From Cryptosporangium aurantiacum (GTDB taxonomy: Bacteria; Actinomycetota; Actinomycetes; Mycobacteriales; Cryptosporangiaceae), in assembly GCF_900143005.1 (NCBI RefSeq), contig NZ_FRCS01000025.1, positions 1 through 64,000 on the forward strand: a DNA stretch of 64,000 nt, written 5' to 3'. Made by a program: the position numbers and the translations under genes. The notes under the pieces were generated by a model. The model was not told where the DNA came from and ran no database searches. It worked only from the letters and a program-made list of their open reading frames with translations. Of the stretch, positions 7,790-15,787 are shown in pieces (within the stretch, counting starts at the first letter, position 1; each line of letters opens with the position of its first letter).

Positions 7790-8712
7790 CGAAATAGAGA
7801 CCTCTCCTGAGGTGCGTGTGAACTGAGTAAGAGCCCCGCCCCCGGCGTCGGCCGAGATCAGGGACGAGCGAACGTGTCGCCGAAGGAGGAAGCGGCGGCT
7901 TCGACCGACACCGCCGATAACGACGCCGGGTTCGCACACGAGCGACGCGTCAGGGTGCACGGAGAACCGTCCGGAGAACGGCCCGAGAACCCGGCGCGAG
8001 AACGGCGCGACCCGGTAACCGACGAACCCAGTCGGTAAGCGACAAGCCCGTCGACAACCGACATCGGTCGGCTATCGACTCGTTCGAACTTCCATCCCCA
8101 CAATGGACTGTGACCGGTCGGCCGCGGCAATCGTCGTCAGAGCGGGCGATCCGGTACTACCCCGCGGCGCGCGCAACGCGCCGGTCCGGCAGCACACGAA
8201 GCATCCACCACCCTCGAACGGGTCCACCCGCAGGCCTCAACGGCCACGACACCGCCGAGCAGTCGCGACAGCACCGCTCGACGGAGGGAACTTTGGTGCC
8301 AGAACGGACTATTTGCAACCCCTACGCCAGGCGCGCCGGTCCAGTCACGCAATTCACTGCCGTGCTCGGTGTTAGGCGAGAAGCGTTACCCGACCACTCT
8401 TGAATGATCGTCTGATCACGGCCAGTATTGGGGTGGTGGTGAGTATCACCCTGTTCGACTAGCAGCCCCACTATTAACCCCACCTGGTAGCGGCAGAGCG
8501 ATATCCTGCAATCCGCAACCGACCACCCAGGCAGACCGGCCACAGTCCCCACATTTGCTCCGAGGCGGAACTCTCTAGACCATCGATTCGTTATGGATCG
8601 GTTATCGGTTCCGACCGTTGGGAATCGCCCGGAACACACCAGGGTGGATGCGGGATTCGTTCCGTGTGACTAGTAGGGTGTGGCCACCGATAGCACGACG
8701 AGGAGAACTTCT
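7790..8712. other. Long intergenic region upstream of lsr2 and the secreted-protein gene
   Basis: About 920 nt without a credible gene between two divergent genes. 7900-8060 carries imperfect repeats of an 'ACCCGG/GAGAACGG' type. 8400-8660 drops to roughly 50% GC (52% in 8401-8460), far below the window average. Near lsr2 there are partial dyads (CGATTC...GAATCG around 8582-8630) and a possible -10 TAGGGT at 8674-8679. Such AT-richer stretches are preferred binding sites of Lsr2 itself, so autoregulation is plausible but not shown. No riboswitch was recognised. Confidence 0.45.
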
Positions 8713-9051
8713 GTGGCGCGGAAAGTACAGGTCATGTTGGTGGACGACCTCGACGGCGGTACCGCCGAAGAGACCGTCTCCTTCGCGATCGACGGAACGT
8801 CTTACGAGATCGACCTGTCGGGCGACAATGCTGCCGCACTGCGGGAAACGATCGGCAAGTATGTGCAGGCGGCACGGAAGGCCGGTCGCGGCGGAACCCG
8901 TACGAATCGTCGCCCGGCGGCGACCACACAACGGTCCGGTCGCGAACAGAACCAGGCCATCCGGGAATGGGCCAAGAGTAAGGGCCTGCAGGTGAGTGAC
9001 CGCGGCCGCATCCCGCAGGAAGTCATCGATCAGTACAACTCCGAGCACTGA
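8713..9051 (+). CDS. lsr2: Lsr2 nucleoid-associated protein (H-NS-like xenogeneic silencer)
   Basis: 112 residues, the standard Lsr2 length. The N-terminal oligomerisation domain (MARKVQVMLVDDLDGGTAEE..., about 1-55) is followed by a basic flexible linker. The C-terminal DNA-binding domain (about 75-112) carries the AT-hook-like RGR motif at 97-99 in SDRGRIPQEVIDQY. Lsr2 binds AT-rich minor grooves, bridges DNA and silences horizontally acquired or specialised-metabolism genes in actinobacteria. GTG 8713 was chosen because the canonical sequence begins there and AGGAGAA lies 6 nt upstream; an in-frame ATG at 8680 would add 11 non-homologous residues. It is monocistronic. Confidence 0.95.
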   Translation: MARKVQVMLVDDLDGGTAEETVSFAIDGTSYEIDLSGDNAAALRETIGKYVQAARKAGRGGTRTNRRPAATTQRSGREQNQAIREWAKSKGLQVSDRGRIPQEVIDQYNSEH

Positions 9052-9084
9052 CAGTCACCACCGTTAACCCGACCGACGGGCGGC

Positions 9085-9101
9085 CGGACCGATACGGTCC
9101 G
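9085..9101. terminator. Short hairpin between convergent lsr2 and receiver genes
   Basis: CGGACCG-ATA-CGGTCCG, a perfect 7-bp stem with a 3-nt loop, 34 nt after the lsr2 stop. It is weak for a terminator but well placed for convergent transcripts. Confidence 0.4.
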
Positions 9102-9179
9102 ATTCCCTCGGTCGAGCCCGCCGCTCGTCGGCGTGTCGCCGCCCGGCCCCCAGACTCGGACCGGGTCCGGCGATGCCGA

Positions 9180-9554
9180 TCAGCTCGCCAGTAGTGCGTA
9201 CTCCAGCGCCGCCCGGTGGTGCGGCAGCGTGAGCACGGCGTCGACGTCGACACCCGCGAAGTCGCTGGGCTCGTAGATCGTCGAGATGATCAGCCGGCAC
9301 GGCCGGCCCGCCAGTTCGGCCCGCAACCGATCGATCAGCGGCTGCCCGTCCGCCGCCGGGATGAGCGTGTCGATGATGATCGCGTCGGGCGGCTCGGTGG
9401 CCGCGATCTGGATCGCTTCGGCCTCCGTACCGACCTGATCGACGCGCCACCCCAACGCCTGCAGTTGCAGGGTGAACAGCGCTGCGAGATCCGGCTGGTC
9501 CTCCACGATGAGCACCCGCCGGGATCGACCTGTCGCGCCCCCGCCGTCGGTCAT
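9180..9554 (-). CDS. Stand-alone receiver-domain protein, degenerate (missing conserved Lys)
   Basis: 124 residues, a single response-regulator receiver fold with no output domain. Acidic residues E18-D19 (LIVEDQPD), phospho-acceptor D62 (IIIDTLIP) and S91-T92 (LIISTIYEP) are present. The conserved Lys that should precede the final Pro is replaced by Leu (VLTLPHH, L110). Loss of that Lys usually impairs phosphorylation-driven switching, so this may be a pseudo-receiver or a constitutive binding partner. The start at 9554 is followed directly by canonical receiver sequence; the frame is open further upstream without homology. No kinase gene is adjacent. Confidence 0.75.
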   Translation of the reverse strand: MTDGGGATGRSRRVLIVEDQPDLAALFTLQLQALGWRVDQVGTEAEAIQIAATEPPDAIIIDTLIPAADGQPLIDRLRAELAGRPCRLIISTIYEPSDFAGVDVDAVLTLPHHRAALEYALLAS

Positions 9555-9739
9555 ACCCTCAGGATTCTGCCGACGGGTGCGATCTCGGGTGCGCCGAAGT
9601 TGCGCCCGGGGAGCAGTCGTGTCGCCCGGGTTTCCGATACGTAAGCTACCGGTGAGTAGCGTTCCCTCCCCCGTTTCGGGCTGGCACGATGCCGCCCGGA
9701 AGGTAACTCCGCGCGCCATCTGGAGACGGGGAGGTGCGG

Positions 9740-10201
9740 ATGCCGCTGGATCGGCCGACACCACCGCCGGGCTGCACTGATCCCGACCGGTGGACGGATG
9801 CCTATCTGATCGCCGAAGCCCACCGGGCTGAGCGCGGGGTCTGCGCGTGCGGTCGTCCGTTACCGTGCATCGCCGCCCAACGGGCCGGCGAAATAATGGC
9901 CGACACGATGCGGACCGCCCGCGCGGCCCAGGAGGCTACCCGCGCCGTGATGGCGGCTGCCGAGGCCCGGCGTGCGATCAGTCGCGCGATCACCCAGGAG
10001 CTGCCGGTGATCCGGCTCCCCGCTGACGAGGACGTCGCGCCGGTCGGCGCACGGTTCTACCGGCCGCGGCGACGCGACACCGAGGACGCCCGCCCGGCCG
10101 CCGCACCGACCGGCTTTGTCGTCCCGGAGCCGGTGGCCTCACCCGCGCCGACCGGAGCCCGCTTCTACCGGGAACGCAAGTCGTCGCGGCGCCGCGGCTG
10201 A
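9740..10201 (+). CDS. Hypothetical protein with a CxCGxxxxC motif and duplicated GARFYRxR motif
   Basis: 153 residues. An N-terminal segment contains CACGRPLPC (about 34-42), a possible zinc knuckle. A long Ala/Arg helix follows (about 50-95). The C-terminal half holds two copies of the motif GARFYR (VGARFYRPRR and TGARFYRERK) separated by a Pro-rich linker. No family was recognised. The start at ATG 9740 is supported by GGGGAGG 5 nt upstream. The basic C-terminus (SSRRRG) and repeated aromatic-basic motif suggest nucleic acid or protein binding, but this is inference. Confidence 0.6.
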   Translation: MPLDRPTPPPGCTDPDRWTDAYLIAEAHRAERGVCACGRPLPCIAAQRAGEIMADTMRTARAAQEATRAVMAAAEARRAISRAITQELPVIRLPADEDVAPVGARFYRPRRRDTEDARPAAAPTGFVVPEPVASPAPTGARFYRERKSSRRRG

Positions 10202-10298
10202 CCTACCCGAGTGCTCAGCGTCTCCCCATACTTCTCTCAGTTTCCCCTCAGCTCGCCGACGCACTGTTGAAACGGTAGAAGCCCCCCGAGGAGGAACA

Positions 10299-10343
10299 GT
10301 GCACAGTTCTGGTGTCCCGCGCACCCGCCGGGCCCTGCGATGA
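10299..10343 (+). CDS. Possible 14-residue leader peptide coupled to the YggT gene
   Basis: A GTG codon preceded by GAGGAGG (10288-10294) opens a 14-codon frame, VHSSGVPRTRRALR, whose TGA overlaps the ATG of the YggT gene (ATGA). The YggT start has no good ribosome site of its own, so reinitiation from this minigene would explain its translation. The RTRRALR end is Arg-rich. It is too short to judge by composition, so it stays a hypothesis. Confidence 0.4.
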   Translation: MHSSGVPRTRRALR

Positions 10344-10624
10344 GCGCCGTCGGCGCCCTACTGGGGCTCATCCTCTGGCTGTTCTGGATCGTCCTGATTG
10401 CCCGCGTGATCCTGGACTGGTCGGTGGTCCTGGCCGGGCCGCCTGCCTGGGGCGGGTTCCGGGCAAAGGCCATCAACGTCGTCACCCGGATCACCGAGCC
10501 GGTCCTCGCGCCGGTCCGTAAGATCGTTCCGCCGCTGCGCGTCGGCGGTATCTCGATCGACCTCGCGTTCATCCTGGTGTTCTTCGCCGTCGTGATCCTG
10601 CGCGGCCTGGTCTCGGCCCTGTAG
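10340..10624 (+). CDS. YggT family integral membrane protein
   Basis: 94 residues, the typical size of actinobacterial YggT proteins. Two hydrophobic helices (about 5-32 and 68-92) flank a loop with the family signature ITEPVLAPVRKIVPP and the downstream GGISIDLAFILVFF. YggT proteins of Gram-positives sit near the division gene cluster and are linked to membrane integrity or osmotic balance; the molecular role is unknown. Here it is away from division genes. The ATG overlaps the stop of a possible leader peptide, suggesting translational coupling. A strong terminator follows. Confidence 0.85.
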   Translation: MSAVGALLGLILWLFWIVLIARVILDWSVVLAGPPAWGGFRAKAINVVTRITEPVLAPVRKIVPPLRVGGISIDLAFILVFFAVVILRGLVSAL

Positions 10625-10634
10625 GCACCGTCGG

Positions 10635-10672
10635 AGAGGGGGCGCGTGGGCCACGGCCCGCGCGCCCCCTCT
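10635..10672. terminator. Hairpin terminator between convergent genes
   Basis: A 16-bp stem (10635-10650 with 10657-10672, one G-U pair) with a 6-nt loop, followed by GCTGTGG. It lies between the YggT gene and the leftward FG-GAP gene and can serve both. Confidence 0.8.
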
Positions 10673-10679
10673 GCTGTGG

Positions 10680-11771
10680 TCACCAGAGAATGCCGGGCTG
10701 CGGTATCTCGGTCGCGGCCGCGAAGTACTCGTGCCAGCGTTCCGGGGTCTCCCGGAACGAACCGCCGGTGGACAGCGCGACGTGGACGTCCGCCCGGCCA
10801 CCGCGGGTGAACGCCGCGACGTCGTCCCGGCCATCGCCGTTGAAGTCGCCGAGCCCCGGCACGGCCTCACGGGTCGCCCACGAGGCCAGCCACGGCGTCG
10901 GCCGGCGCTGGAAGGACCGGCCGGTGGAGAGGGCGACGGTGACCTCCGCACTCCGCCCCCTGGCGAACGCGACGGCGTCCGCCCTGCCGTCGCCGTTCAC
11001 GTCACCGAGCCCCGGCAACGCCTGATCCTCCGCGAACCACCCGCTCCACCACGCCGCCCGGCCGAACGAGCGCCCGGTGGACAGCGCCACTGCCACGTCC
11101 GCCGCCCCGTACCGGGTGAACGCCACGACGTCGTCCCGGCCGTCGCCGTTCACGTCCCCCACCACGGGTATCGACGCCCCGGTGGCGAAGTGCCCGTGCC
11201 ACGGCGTCGCCGCGCCGAACGAGCGCCCGGTGGAGAGTGCCACCGACACCACCGCGTCGTGGCCCCGGCGGAACGCGAGGACGTCGTCCCGGCCGTCGCC
11301 GTTCACGTCACCGACCGCGGGGATCTCGACGTTCGGCGCGAACGACGTCGCCCAGACCTGAGGCGGGCCGAAGGACCGCCCGGTGGAGAGCGCGACCGTC
11401 ACCGTCGGCTTGTTCCCGCGGGCGAACGCTGCGACGTCGCTGCGGCCGTCACCGTCGAAGTCACCGGTGAGCGGCGCCTGGCTCCAGAACGCGAACGTGT
11501 CCGACCACAGATCGCCGATGCCGTCGAACCGGGTACCGGTGGAGCGCGCCACATAAACGTCGCCGCCCTCACCGCGGGTGAACGCCACCACGTCGTCCCG
11601 GCGGTTGCCGTCGAAGTCGCCTGCCCGCCCGGCGAAGCCGTCGGCCGCGCCCGACAGCGGCTGGTCCGCCGGTACGCCCGGCCGGGACGCGACGTCCGGC
11701 GCCGGCCCGACGACGTGCGTCATCACCATCGACGCCCCGAGGACCGCTACGGCCACGCTGCGTGCCTCCAC
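10680..11771 (-). CDS. Secreted FG-GAP/VCBS repeat protein
   Basis: 363 residues. A hydrophobic N-terminus (VEARSVAVAVLGASMVMTHVVG) looks like a signal peptide or anchor. Six repeats of about 50 residues follow, each with a calcium-binding-type loop (GDFDGDGRSD, GDVNGDGRDD and similar) and the phrase V-ALSTGRSF. These are FG-GAP/VCBS repeats that form beta-propeller blades as in integrin alpha subunits. No catalytic domain is present, so it is probably an extracellular binding or adhesion protein. The start at GTG 11771 is supported by GGAGGGGG 9 nt upstream; the frame is open further upstream with low-complexity residues. Confidence 0.78.
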   Translation of the reverse strand: MEARSVAVAVLGASMVMTHVVGPAPDVASRPGVPADQPLSGAADGFAGRAGDFDGNRRDDVVAFTRGEGGDVYVARSTGTRFDGIGDLWSDTFAFWSQAPLTGDFDGDGRSDVAAFARGNKPTVTVALSTGRSFGPPQVWATSFAPNVEIPAVGDVNGDGRDDVLAFRRGHDAVVSVALSTGRSFGAATPWHGHFATGASIPVVGDVNGDGRDDVVAFTRYGAADVAVALSTGRSFGRAAWWSGWFAEDQALPGLGDVNGDGRADAVAFARGRSAEVTVALSTGRSFQRRPTPWLASWATREAVPGLGDFNGDGRDDVAAFTRGGRADVHVALSTGGSFRETPERWHEYFAAATEIPQPGILW

Positions 11772-11949
11772 TGAACTGCCCCCTCCGGTTCCCCGCACCC
11801 CTTTCGCCCTGAATAGCACCGGTCGGGTCCTCAGCCTCGGCACCTCGCCGACCGCCGTGCTACCTGGGCGGCCTGACCCGTTCGGCCGACGGCGCCGGGG
11901 CTACCCGGAGCCTTTCGGCATGGCCTCCAGGTGGGCAACATGTGGAGAC

Positions 11950-12792
11950 ATGGTGAGTACGCACGGTCTCGCCGATGCCGGGAGAGATGTCGTCCGACCG
12001 TGGGTGCTGGCTGCCTGGGACGGGTTCCTCCTGGTGGCGGACGGTGCCGACCTGCAACGCCCGAGCGGCGCTCCGGGCCAACGCGGTCACGACCTGTGCG
12101 TCCAACTCGGACTGTGGACGGAACATCGGGCGGTGCACGATCTCGTCACGTCCGCACGCAGTGGCGGCCAGGGCCCGCCGCCGGACGTCGGGGACGTACG
12201 CGACGCGGTGGTGGCGGCGCACCTTCACGCGTCGCGGGACGAGGTCCTCTCGGCGCTACGCCGCCGCCGGGACGCCGTCGCGATCTACTTCACGAACTAC
12301 GACGAGTCGCTCGACCTGGCGCCGACCGTCTCCTCGTTCGGACGGATTCCGCTGCTCTCGGTGCTGGTCGGCGAGGCCTACCTGCTCGCGGTCACCGCGC
12401 TCGACCTGGTGCCGTGCGGTGCGCCCGCACCGTCAGCCGCGCTGCTCAGCGGTGGACTGGCGGCGCTGGCCGAGGTCACCGGCGCGCTCGCCGTCGACTC
12501 CGGCCTGACCGGCAGCGCCGCCTTCCGGACGCCGGAGGGCGGGTGGGCGTTCGCCGCCCACGAGGACGGCTGGACGGTGTCCGACCTCGGGTCCCGGCGC
12601 CCCGGCGGAACGGTCGTCGAAGGAGCCGCCGCCGACCTGCTGGGCGTGGCGGCAGGTCGCCTCGACGGACGTGCGCTGCTGGCCACTCGGCGGCTCCGGG
12701 GCCAGCAGCTGTCCGGCCTGCTGCGGTTCGCGCCGCTGGCCGACCAGCCCTCGACCCCGGGCACGCCGCTGCTACTCCTCGCGGGGTTCTGA
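11950..12792 (+). CDS. Putative mycothiol-dependent maleylpyruvate isomerase-like protein (DinB/MDMPI fold)
   Basis: About 280 residues. The N-terminal half (VRPWVLAAWDGFLLVADGAD...GHDLCVQLGLW) resembles the helical metal-binding domain of MDMPI proteins. The C-terminal part (VVEGAAADLLGVAAGRLDGRALL) resembles their SCP2-like tail. That family uses mycothiol as cofactor in isomerase or transferase reactions, but many members are uncharacterised and the metal-binding His residues are not clearly preserved here. The start could be ATG 11950, GTG 11953 (better spacing from GGAG) or ATG 11920 (GGAG 9 nt upstream). It converges on the ABC importer operon with a 12-nt gap. Confidence 0.45.
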   Translation: MVSTHGLADAGRDVVRPWVLAAWDGFLLVADGADLQRPSGAPGQRGHDLCVQLGLWTEHRAVHDLVTSARSGGQGPPPDVGDVRDAVVAAHLHASRDEVLSALRRRRDAVAIYFTNYDESLDLAPTVSSFGRIPLLSVLVGEAYLLAVTALDLVPCGAPAPSAALLSGGLAALAEVTGALAVDSGLTGSAAFRTPEGGWAFAAHEDGWTVSDLGSRRPGGTVVEGAAADLLGVAAGRLDGRALLATRRLRGQQLSGLLRFAPLADQPSTPGTPLLLLAGF

Positions 12793-12803
12793 AACGGCGC
12801 GGG

Positions 12804-13610
12804 TCAGAACCGGCCGCCGCCCGCGCTGTCGCCGGACAGGCGCTGCGCGAGGTAGATCGGCACCACCGACAGGATGATCAGCACCGCGGCGACGACATTG
12901 ACCACCGGTGCCTGGTTCGGTCGGAACAGGTTGTTCAGGATCCAGATCGGCAGCGTCTGCGTACCGGCGCCCGCGGTGAACGTCGTCACGATGATCTCGT
13001 CGAACGACAGCGCAAAGGCGAGCAGACCGCCCGCAAGCAGCGCCGACCGCAGCATCGGGAACGTGACCAGGCGGAACGTGGTGAACATGTCGGCGCCGAG
13101 GTCCATCGACGCCTCCTCCAGGTTCCCGCCGAGCCGGCGCAGCCGGGCGATCACGTTGTTGAAGACGATCACCACGCAGAACGTCGCGTGGGCGACGACG
13201 AGCGTCAGGAACCCCAGGTTGACGCCGAGGATGGTGCGGAACGCGTTGTTCAGCGCGATGCCGGTGACGATGCCCGGCAGCGCGATCGGCAGCACGATCA
13301 GCAGCGAGATCGAGTCCCGGCCGAAGAACCGGTGCCGCTGGAGTCCGAACGAGGCCAGCGTGCCCAGCACCAGCGCGATCAGGGTGGCGAGGAGTCCGAC
13401 CTGGACGCTCGTCCAGAGCGCGTCGAGCGCGCCGGTGTTCTGCGCGGTTCGCTCCCACCACTCGAGCGTGAAGCCGGAGGGCGGCCAGCCGAACGTCCGG
13501 TCGGCGTTGAACGAGTTCACCAGGACGACGAGCAGCGGGACGTAGACCGCGGTGAGCGCGAGGACCGTGAACGTGCGCAGCGCGACTCGGGCGGTCTTGG
13601 ACAGCGTCAT
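12804..13610 (-). CDS. potC: ABC transporter permease, PotC type (polyamine importer)
   Basis: 268 residues with six hydrophobic segments and the BPD_transp_1 cytoplasmic EAA loop (NLEEASMDLGADMFTTFRLVTFPML, about 155-180). That loop contacts the ATPase. The N-terminal periplasmic stretch NSFNADRTFGWPPSGFTLEWW is typical of PotC/PotI permeases of the spermidine/putrescine family. Its ATG overlaps the stop of the upstream potB-like gene (ATGA), so translation is coupled. It is the last gene of the leftward operon potA-potD-potB-potC. Substrate assignment rests on family resemblance; related importers also carry other small cations. Confidence 0.85.
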   Translation of the reverse strand: MTLSKTARVALRTFTVLALTAVYVPLLVVLVNSFNADRTFGWPPSGFTLEWWERTAQNTGALDALWTSVQVGLLATLIALVLGTLASFGLQRHRFFGRDSISLLIVLPIALPGIVTGIALNNAFRTILGVNLGFLTLVVAHATFCVVIVFNNVIARLRRLGGNLEEASMDLGADMFTTFRLVTFPMLRSALLAGGLLAFALSFDEIIVTTFTAGAGTQTLPIWILNNLFRPNQAPVVNVVAAVLIILSVVPIYLAQRLSGDSAGGGRF

Positions 13611-14488
13611 CAGAGGTTCTCCAGTGCGCCGGTGCGGCGGACGGCGGCCAGGTAGACGAGCATGATGACCACCGGGACGGTCGCGACCGCGGCGGCGAAC
13701 GGCAGGTTGTTGGCCGCGCCGATGTTGTCGTAGACGACGTTGCCCAGCAGCTGTTTGGTGCCGCCGACGATCCGCACCGTGATGTAGTCGCCCAGCGAGA
13801 GCGAGAACGTGAAAATCGATCCGGCGACGACGGCCGGGAAGATCGTCGGGAGCACGACCGTACGGAAGCTGCGGAACGGCCGGGCCCCGAGGTCACCCGC
13901 CGCGTCGAGCAGCGAGTCGGGCAGCCGCTCGAGGCCGGCGTAGATCGGCAGGATCATGTACGGGAGCCAGAGGTAGGCCAGCGTGACCGTGGTCGCGGTG
14001 AGGCCGTAACCGGGGCTGCCGCCGAACCAGGACAGGATGCCGTCGCCGCTGAACATCAGCCGCCACGCGTAGACCTTGACCAGGTAGCTCGCCCAGAGCG
14101 GGGTGAGGATCGCGACGACGAGCCACCGCTGGGCGCGGGGGGATGCGATCTTGGCCATGTAGAACGCCACCGGCAGCGCGATCACCGCGTCGATCACCGT
14201 GACGCCGACCGCGACGCCGATCGTCCGCAGCGTGATCGTGCGGTAGACCTCGCCGGTGAACAGCGTCGTGAAGTTCTCGAACGTCCACGCCCGGACGATC
14301 TGGCCGGTGAAGTCGTTGACCGACCAGAGCGCCGCGACGAACAACGCCGCCAGCGCGCCCAGGTAGGCCAGCCCGAGCCACAGCAACGGCACCGAGAGCA
14401 GCAACCCGAGCCGAGCCTTGGGCCTCCGGTACAGCGCCGTCGACACCCGCCGCACCAACGGTGGGCGCCGCTCCAACGTCGCCGTCAT
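13610..14488 (-). CDS. potB: ABC transporter permease, PotB type (polyamine importer)
   Basis: 292 residues with six predicted transmembrane helices. The EAA loop is LLDAAGDLGARPFRSFRTVVLPTI (about 180-205), and the helix after it includes the PotB-like SLGDYITVRIVGGTKQLLGNVVYDNI. Start ATG 14488 is preceded by AGGAG at short spacing; an in-frame upstream codon at 14518 has no site. The 68-nt gap to the potD stop contains a GC-rich self-complementary stretch (about 14502-14516) that could stabilise the upstream substrate-binding-protein message. It forms the heterodimeric channel with the PotC-type permease. Confidence 0.85.
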   Translation of the reverse strand: MTATLERRPPLVRRVSTALYRRPKARLGLLLSVPLLWLGLAYLGALAALFVAALWSVNDFTGQIVRAWTFENFTTLFTGEVYRTITLRTIGVAVGVTVIDAVIALPVAFYMAKIASPRAQRWLVVAILTPLWASYLVKVYAWRLMFSGDGILSWFGGSPGYGLTATTVTLAYLWLPYMILPIYAGLERLPDSLLDAAGDLGARPFRSFRTVVLPTIFPAVVAGSIFTFSLSLGDYITVRIVGGTKQLLGNVVYDNIGAANNLPFAAAVATVPVVIMLVYLAAVRRTGALENL

Positions 14489-14556
14489 GGTTCTCCTAAT
14501 AGCGCGCGCAGCGCGCATTCGCCTTTGTACTTGCTACGGATCTGGACCCCGCCGAC

Positions 14557-15771
14557 TCAGCCCTTGATTTCGGTCCAGGCTTGGGTCCAGGCGCTGTAGT
14601 CCTTGCACTTGACGTCGGTGCGGCCGTCGAGGCACTGGGTGATCGGCGTCGACCAGTACCAGACCTGCTTCGCGTACGCCTCGTCACCGGCGTGGAACGT
14701 GTCGCAGTGCGCCTTGTCCGCGGTGAGCGCGCACGCCTTCGGGTTGGACGGTGCCTCGCCGAAGTACTCCGCGACCTGAGCGTTGGCCTCCGGGCTGACG
14801 ATGTGATCGAGCCACTTGTACGCACACGTCTTGTGCTTCGACTTCGCCCCGACCATCCAGGTGTCCGACCAGCCGGTCGCACCCTCGGACGGCAACACGG
14901 CCTCCACCGGCACCTTCTCCGACTTCGCGACGTTCACGATGACCTGCCAACTCGTGCCGATCACCGAGTCACCCGACTTGAACGCCGACACCTCCTTGAG
15001 GTAGTCCGACCAGTACTCCCCCACGTTCACCTTCTGCTTCTTCAACAGATCCACCGCAGCCTGGAACTGCTTGTCATCCAGCGCATACGGGTTCTTGATC
15101 CCCAGGTCGGGCTGGTGCTTCATCAAGTACAGCGCCGCGTCCGCGATGTAGATCGGCGAGTCGTACGCGGTCACCTTGCCCTTCGTCGCCGCGTTCTCCT
15201 CGAACACCGCAGACCACGACGTCGGCGCCGGCTTCACCACGTCCGTGCGATACATCAGCAGATTCGCGCCCCACCCGTGCGGAACCCCGTACGAGACACC
15301 CTCAACGCTGTTCCACTTCTGGTCCTTCAGGAACGGGTACAGGTCGGCGTAGTTCGGAATCAAGTCAGTATTGACCGGCTCGACGTCACCCGCCGCGATC
15401 AACCGCAGCGACGCGTCACCCGAGGCCGACACCACGTCGTACTCCCCGGTCTTCATCAGGCTCACGGCCTCGTCCGAGGTGTTGAACACCTTCACGTTCA
15501 CCTGACACCCGGTCGCCTTCTCAAACGGGGAGACCCAATCCACCTTCGGATCGTTCGTCCCGTCCTCGGCATACCCGGCCCACGACAGGATGCTCAGCGC
15601 ACCCTCCGGAGTGCCGAGCTTGTCCAGCGCCTCCAGCTTCGGCGGCGTGAACCCGGCACTCGACTCGGACGACGACTCGCTGTCGTCGCTGGTACCGCAC
15701 GCTGCTGCTGCCGCAACCAGCACGACAGCCGCAGCACCGGCAAGAACACGGCTTAACGGACGGGTTCTCAT
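14557..15771 (-). CDS. potD: Extracellular solute-binding lipoprotein, PotD type
   Basis: 404 residues. A lipoprotein signal peptide ends in VAAAAACGTSDD with the lipidated Cys near residue 25, then a Ser-rich tether. The mature domain reads LSILSWAGYAEDG..., EYDVVSASGDASLRLIAAGDVEPVNTDLIPNY and GVPHGWGANLLMYRTD. These are hallmark segments of PotD/PotF-like periplasmic binding proteins (SBP_bac_8). Four C-terminal Cys (CALTADKAHC and CLDGRTDVKC) could form disulfides, which is unusual for PotD. The binding protein precedes the permeases and follows the ATPase gene with a 16-nt gap. Role: captures a polyamine-like substrate outside the membrane. Confidence 0.86.
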   Translation of the reverse strand: MRTRPLSRVLAGAAAVVLVAAAAACGTSDDSESSSESSAGFTPPKLEALDKLGTPEGALSILSWAGYAEDGTNDPKVDWVSPFEKATGCQVNVKVFNTSDEAVSLMKTGEYDVVSASGDASLRLIAAGDVEPVNTDLIPNYADLYPFLKDQKWNSVEGVSYGVPHGWGANLLMYRTDVVKPAPTSWSAVFEENAATKGKVTAYDSPIYIADAALYLMKHQPDLGIKNPYALDDKQFQAAVDLLKKQKVNVGEYWSDYLKEVSAFKSGDSVIGTSWQVIVNVAKSEKVPVEAVLPSEGATGWSDTWMVGAKSKHKTCAYKWLDHIVSPEANAQVAEYFGEAPSNPKACALTADKAHCDTFHAGDEAYAKQVWYWSTPITQCLDGRTDVKCKDYSAWTQAWTEIKG

Positions 15772-15787
15772 GGCTTTCTCCGGTCGT

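Noticed and set aside
7858-8403. Two small open frames in the region upstream of lsr2
   Set aside because: No ribosome sites, no homology and composition like the surrounding non-coding DNA.
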